From an uncultured Helicobacteraceae bacterium (GTDB lineage: Bacteria; Campylobacterota; Campylobacteria; Campylobacterales; UBA6016): DNA of 9,446 nucleotides. Shown here one piece after another: positions 5,434-9,446 of this stretch (position 1 is its first letter; each line of letters begins with the position of its first letter). The notes beneath the pieces are model-generated. The model was not told where the DNA came from. It saw only the letters and a program-made list of their open reading frames with translations, and did not search any database. Position numbers and translations under genes: made by a program. The stretch covers positions 1-9,446 of the forward strand of contig CALJKN010000129.1 of the NCBI GenBank assembly GCA_937973585.1, given 5' to 3'.

Positions 5434-8400
5434 ATGAAAAAGTCGTATGATTACAACTCAAAATTCAAAATAACCTCTCACGGAGTCGTGAAATTATATA
5501 TAGGTGCTCTTTTGGCATCGTCTATTTCGGCCTTTGCCGCTCCGCAAAGCGGTACCGTAACCCTCGGAAATGCCGCCATATCCCAAAGCGGACTCTCCAC
5601 CCAAATAACACAGACAACACAAAAAGCGGCTATAAACTGGCAGAGTTTTTCTATAGCTAACAACGAGTCGGTAGAGTTTAAACAACCAAACACCTCGGCT
5701 ATAGCCCTAAATAGGGTAATCGGAAATGAAAAAAGCATAATAGACGGGATACTAAAGGCCAACGGGCAGGTTTTTTTAATAAACAAAAACGGTCTGTTGT
5801 TCGGCAAAGACTCATACGTCAATGTCGGAGGGCTAGTCGCCTCTACGCTTGATTTGCAAGATAGCGACTTTGCAAAAGATAATTTCGTATTCAAAGGTTC
5901 CGGCAGCGGGAAGATAATAAACCTAGGAAAGATAGAGGCAAAAGAGCAAGGATACGTAGTATTTATATCTTCTAGCATATCAAACGAAGGGGTAATCTCT
6001 TCAAAACTAGGTAAAACGGCTCTACTTGCCGGAGATGAAGTAAAACTGACAGTCTCTGACGGCTCTCTCGTCTCTTTTGAGATCACAAAAGGGGTAATAG
6101 ATGCCCTTGTCGAAAATAAGAACGCTATATATGCGGACGGCGGAGAGGTTACACTGTCCGCAAAAGGGGTTGATGAGCTCAAAAAAAGCGTAGTCAACAA
6201 CACGGGGGTCATAGAGGCTAAGACGATAGGAACCAAAGAGGGGAAAATCTATCTATTGGCAGACAAAGGGAGCGTAAAAGTAGGCGGTAAACTAGACGCT
6301 TCGGCTCCTACTACCGGAAACGGCGGTTTTATAGAGACAAGCGGCGATAAGGTTGAGATTAGCCCTACCCTATCCGTAACGACAAAAGCAACAAACCAAA
6401 AAACAGGAACATGGCTCATCGACCCGACCGATTATTATATAGCGGCAAGCGGCGGTGATATCACGGGGGCGCTACTATCAAGTCAGTTGGAGTCTAATAA
6501 CATAATCATCAAAAGCGTCAACGGGGCTACAAACGGAAACGGGGATATTTTTGTTAACGATGCCGTTACATGGGGTGCCAATACCACACTTACTCTGGAT
6601 GCAATAAGGGATATTCAGATAAATGAAAATATCTCGGCTACCGGAAACAGCGCCGGAATCTCTCTTTTATACGGTGGCGGATACTTTATAAAACAAAACA
6701 AAAAGATTTCGCTAACAGGGGCAACGCCTACGGTAGGTATTAACGGCGTATCGTATACGGTAGTAAACGATATAACCGCAATCCAAAACATCTCTTCAAA
6801 TCTGGGCGGCAAATACGTCATAACGAAAGATATAGACGCTTCGTCTATCGGCTCTTTTAACCCTATAGGTTCCGTATCGAATCAGTTTTTAGGGGTATTT
6901 GAAGGGTTTGGAAACAAAATATCCAACCTCACTATAAATAAACCCTCAGATGATTATGTCGGGTTGTTTAGCTTTTTAGGAAACGGGTCTAAGCTCTCAA
7001 ACCTGACGCTTGAAAACCAAAACGTAACCGGACGACACTATACCGGTGCAGTAGCCGGCTGGAACGAAGGGAATGCAAAAAATATAACCGTATCTGCCGG
7101 TAGCGTCAACGGAGCCGATTATGTAGGCGGGGTGTTTGGGGTAAATCACGCCGATGTGGACGGGTTATACTCTTATTCAAACGTAAACGGAGGATGGGTA
7201 GTAGGCGGCATAGTCGGCTTTGCTAGCCACACTCTAAACAATCTAAACTCTTATGCAAATGTAATAGGCGGCGGACAGGCTATAGGCGGTGCTGTCGGGA
7301 AGCTATACAATGGAGCCGTTTTAAACTCGTATTCGTCTGCCAATGTTACGGGGGATTATTATGTTGGGGGGCTTGTAGGTTTTGCCGATACCGGAACTAA
7401 AATAGATAATTCAAAAACCGAAACGGGGAAAGTAACCCTTTCAAAAAATTACGGCGGCGGTCTAGCGGGTTCAAACTTCGGTGAGATTACAAACAGCTCG
7501 TCGTCTATGACTATCGAGGGGGGCTACCAAAATATCGGTGGTCTGGTCGGTTATAACGACGCTATAGCATCCATAAAAAACAGTTTTTCAAATTCGGTCA
7601 TTAACTCTATAAACGGCGATCTGATCGGTGGGCTCGTGGGGGTCAACTACGGTCTCATCAGTGACTCATACGCAACCGGAGATGTAAGCGGCGTACATAT
7701 GGTAGGTGGCTTGGCAGGTTTTTCCGGAGGATACCAGAGCTTAATTACCGATAGTTATGCAACAGGAAAAGTCAATGCCGTATTTGATTCTGCCGGAGGG
7801 TTAGTCGGTAAACTCTATAACGGCATCATAAGAAACAGCTACGCAACAGGCAATGTAACGGCTGAATCATACGCAGGGGGACTCATAGGCTCCATCAGCG
7901 GTACGGACTCTACTATCGAGGTATCCAATACGTACGCTCTCGGTGATGTAACCACAACGGCAAATTATGCCGGAGGGCTCATCGGGGCGGCAAACAACGG
8001 CACACAAGGGATGATAAAAAACAGCTACGCAAAAGGCAATGTAAAAGGTGCCTACAATGTCGGCGGACTAATGGGGTACAATGAAAAAACACTCTCAAAC
8101 AGCTACTCGGAGGGTGGAACCGTTACCGCTACCGGAGACTATGCCGGAGGACTCGTCGGTGTAAACTACGGAATTATAGAAGGCAGTACGGCACTGCAAA
8201 ACGTATCCGGAAATTATAACGTCGGAGGTATTGCGGGGTACAACGGTGCTACCGGAACCGTTGTAGGCTCAAAGGCGATAAATACAGTATCAGGATACTC
8301 CGGTGTCGGCGGCCTAGTGGGACTAAACGACGGTGGACTAGTCTCACAAAGCTATTTTGTAGGGTCGGTAACCGGAATATCCGATGCTACCGGCGGCATA

Positions 8401-9446
8401 GCGGGATACAACACAAACGGCGGAAAAATATCGGAAACATACACGGACGGCTCAGTCAAAGGCGGCAACCACACCGGAGGGCTAGTAGGCTTCAATCTAA
8501 ACGGCGGCTCGGTATCAAACAGCTATAGCTTGGCATCCGTTACAGGTGATTTGGCTGTTGGCGGGTTAGTCGGAAATAACGATAACGGTTCAATATCAAA
8601 TTCATACTCCACAGGATTTGTAACGGCAAACGGTCTAAACGGAGGACTTGTCGGACTCAATCAAAACGGAGCTACCGTTACCGGTAGTTTTTGGAATACG
8701 GATACGTCCGGAACCACGTTTGCCTCAGGCGATGGGGCTATAGCAGGAGCTACCGGGCTTAGCAACAGCGATATGAAAAATATCTCTAACTACTCAGGGG
8801 CTTCATGGAGTATAGACGATGCAGGCGGTACGTCTAATGTATGGAGGATATACGACGGGCAGACAAACCCTATGCTTAGGGCGTTTATGACCAAATACGA
8901 GTTAAGCCCGACAACATCCAAAACATACGACGGTGCGACTTTTGCACCGACACAGGTTTTAGGTAGCGGCTCGGCGGATCAAAATAAACTGGTCTATTCG
9001 GGAGACGCAGCGGCGGTAAATGCCGGAACATACAACGTATCGGCATACTCATACCAAAACGGGTATGACCTAGTTGGGCAGAGAAATACGTCGTTTAGCA
9101 TAACACCAAAAACATTAACGGTTGCCGGAACTACGGTTGCCGATAAAACTTATGACGGAACCGCTACGGCTACCGTCTCAATCGGAACCGTTACAGGTCT
9201 TGTGGGAACGCAGACACTCAATATAGCGGCAAGCGGAGTATTTTCAGACCCTAATGTCGGAACCAATAAAAATGTGGCCGTCAACTACCTTTTAAGTAAC
9301 GGTGCCAACGGGGGACTCGCCTCAAACTACGCCGTATCCACTCAAACATTGATGGCTAATATACTGTCAACATCCAATGGGAATGGGAATGGGAATGGGA
9401 ATGGGAATGGGAATGGGAATGGTGGAACAAACGGGAACGGCGGAGG
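5434..9446 (+). CDS. Large TpsA-type exoprotein/adhesin: haemagglutinin secretion domain, GLUG repeats, YDG domains (3' end outside window)
   Basis: This frame is open from ATG 5434 to the window edge (1,337 codons, no stop seen). Residues 1-35 are a long signal peptide with a Lys-rich start, a hydrophobic core near 18-31 and cleavage after AFA. Residues ~37-150 are a haemagglutinin-type TPS domain: AINWQSFSIANNESVEF, then INKNGLLFGKDSYVNVGGLV, where NKNG (117-120) replaces the usual NPNG. This domain normally directs export through a TpsB outer-membrane pore. A beta-helix-like stretch with GTWLIDPTDYYIAASGGDIT (~325-344) follows, as in many FHA-like adhesins. About 21 GLUG-type repeats occupy ~505-1087. 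Two YDG/MBG-like domains, each opening with KTYDG, lie at ~1152-1313, and an Asn-Gly linker begins at 1315. No Cys was seen, typical of this class. It probably acts at the cell surface in adhesion or aggregation. The TpsB partner is not in the window. The gene is transcribed away from glgA. Confidence 0.88.
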   Translation, partial: MKKSYDYNSKFKITSHGVVKLYIGALLASSISAFAAPQSGTVTLGNAAISQSGLSTQITQTTQKAAINWQSFSIANNESVEFKQPNTSAIALNRVIGNEKSIIDGILKANGQVFLINKNGLLFGKDSYVNVGGLVASTLDLQDSDFAKDNFVFKGSGSGKIINLGKIEAKEQGYVVFISSSISNEGVISSKLGKTALLAGDEVKLTVSDGSLVSFEITKGVIDALVENKNAIYADGGEVTLSAKGVDELKKSVVNNTGVIEAKTIGTKEGKIYLLADKGSVKVGGKLDASAPTTGNGGFIETSGDKVEISPTLSVTTKATNQKTGTWLIDPTDYYIAASGGDITGALLSSQLESNNIIIKSVNGATNGNGDIFVNDAVTWGANTTLTLDAIRDIQINENISATGNSAGISLLYGGGYFIKQNKKISLTGATPTVGINGVSYTVVNDITAIQNISSNLGGKYVITKDIDASSIGSFNPIGSVSNQFLGVFEGFGNKISNLTINKPSDDYVGLFSFLGNGSKLSNLTLENQNVTGRHYTGAVAGWNEGNAKNITVSAGSVNGADYVGGVFGVNHADVDGLYSYSNVNGGWVVGGIVGFASHTLNNLNSYANVIGGGQAIGGAVGKLYNGAVLNSYSSANVTGDYYVGGLVGFADTGTKIDNSKTETGKVTLSKNYGGGLAGSNFGEITNSSSSMTIEGGYQNIGGLVGYNDAIASIKNSFSNSVINSINGDLIGGLVGVNYGLISDSYATGDVSGVHMVGGLAGFSGGYQSLITDSYATGKVNAVFDSAGGLVGKLYNGIIRNSYATGNVTAESYAGGLIGSISGTDSTIEVSNTYALGDVTTTANYAGGLIGAANNGTQGMIKNSYAKGNVKGAYNVGGLMGYNEKTLSNSYSEGGTVTATGDYAGGLVGVNYGIIEGSTALQNVSGNYNVGGIAGYNGATGTVVGSKAINTVSGYSGVGGLVGLNDGGLVSQSYFVGSVTGISDATGGIAGYNTNGGKISETYTDGSVKGGNHTGGLVGFNLNGGSVSNSYSLASVTGDLAVGGLVGNNDNGSISNSYSTGFVTANGLNGGLVGLNQNGATVTGSFWNTDTSGTTFASGDGAIAGATGLSNSDMKNISNYSGASWSIDDAGGTSNVWRIYDGQTNPMLRAFMTKYELSPTTSKTYDGATFAPTQVLGSGSADQNKLVYSGDAAAVNAGTYNVSAYSYQNGYDLVGQRNTSFSITPKTLTVAGTTVADKTYDGTATATVSIGTVTGLVGTQTLNIAASGVFSDPNVGTNKNVAVNYLLSNGANGGLASNYAVSTQTLMANILSTSNGNGNGNGNGNGNGNGGTNGNGG
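6949..8694 (+). repeat. About 21 tandem GLUG-type coding repeats
   Basis: Units of roughly 26-30 residues repeat the pattern (Y/N)xGGLVGxNxGxIxNSY followed by A.GxVxG. Early units are more diverged (GLF, GAVAG, GVFG); the middle and late ones are close to the GLUG consensus. The series ends at GSFWNTDTSG, the usual closing signature of such arrays (often SYWDT). The repeats probably build a beta-helical stalk. DNA identity between most units is moderate, but some pairs are nearly identical over 25 bases or so. Confidence 0.85.
9376..9423 (+). repeat. Hexanucleotide microsatellite (AATGGG)7 plus one variant unit
   Basis: Seven perfect AATGGG units and a final AATGGT encode (Asn-Gly)8. It lies after the second YDG-like domain as a flexible linker, and the Gly/Asn-rich sequence continues to the window edge. 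Because each unit is two codons, gain or loss of units changes linker length without breaking the frame. Confidence 0.95.

Noticed and set aside
5478..6236. 252-codon open frame on the minus strand inside the exoprotein gene
   Set aside because: It is the antisense shadow of the TPS domain, has low-complexity Ser/Pro/Phe composition and no ribosome site, while the plus frame has a signal peptide and clear domains.
6949..8694. Regular spaced repeats as a CRISPR array
   Set aside because: The repeats are coding, imperfect at DNA level, in frame throughout, and match the GLUG protein motif.

Overview
The window looks like a chromosomal segment from a Campylobacterota (Epsilonproteobacteria) relative, perhaps of the Sulfurimonas/Sulfuricurvum kind. 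The reasons are moderate GC, heavy use of ATA for Ile and AGA/AGG for Arg, very tight gene packing, and the style of the glycogen synthase and nucleotidyltransferase proteins. This placement is inference from style, not from a phylogenetic marker.

Positions 1-1344 (+ strand) are a compact run. It starts with the last 58 codons of an M3-family zinc oligopeptidase. Three bases later comes a 132-aa unrecognised protein whose last ~40 residues resemble a ribbon-helix-helix fold. After 30 more bases comes a 244-aa protein joining a minimal nucleotidyltransferase (MNT) domain to a HEPN domain. The HEPN part carries an RX4HXY motif, so this appears to be a MntA/HepT-type toxin-antitoxin pair fused into one chain.

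Positions 1356-5177 (- strand) are a convergent block read as glgA, then a KAP-family P-loop NTPase, then a short WD40-type protein. glgA (glycogen synthase) is intact. The NTPase begins 12 bases after glgA and is split by a one-base frameshift in a run of five T (coding strand). Restoring one T gives a continuous protein of about 558 aa with Walker A, Walker B and the usual KAP landmarks. The WD40-type gene overlaps the NTPase end by 14 bases. The NTPase plus WD40 pair looks like an accessory, possibly defence-related, module in the same transcription unit as glgA.

Positions 5178-5433 are a divergent promoter region. On the glgA side there is an extended -10 box. On the other side there is a perfect -35 with an extended -10 and a 7-bp perfect palindrome at the predicted transcription start.

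Positions 5434-9446 (+ strand) are one open frame running off the window end, more than 1,337 codons. It encodes a very large, apparently cysteine-free exoprotein: signal peptide, haemagglutinin-type TPS secretion domain, about 21 GLUG-type repeats, two YDG/MBG-like domains, and an Asn-Gly linker encoded by a hexanucleotide microsatellite. It is most likely a two-partner-secretion adhesin. Its TpsB transporter is not in view.
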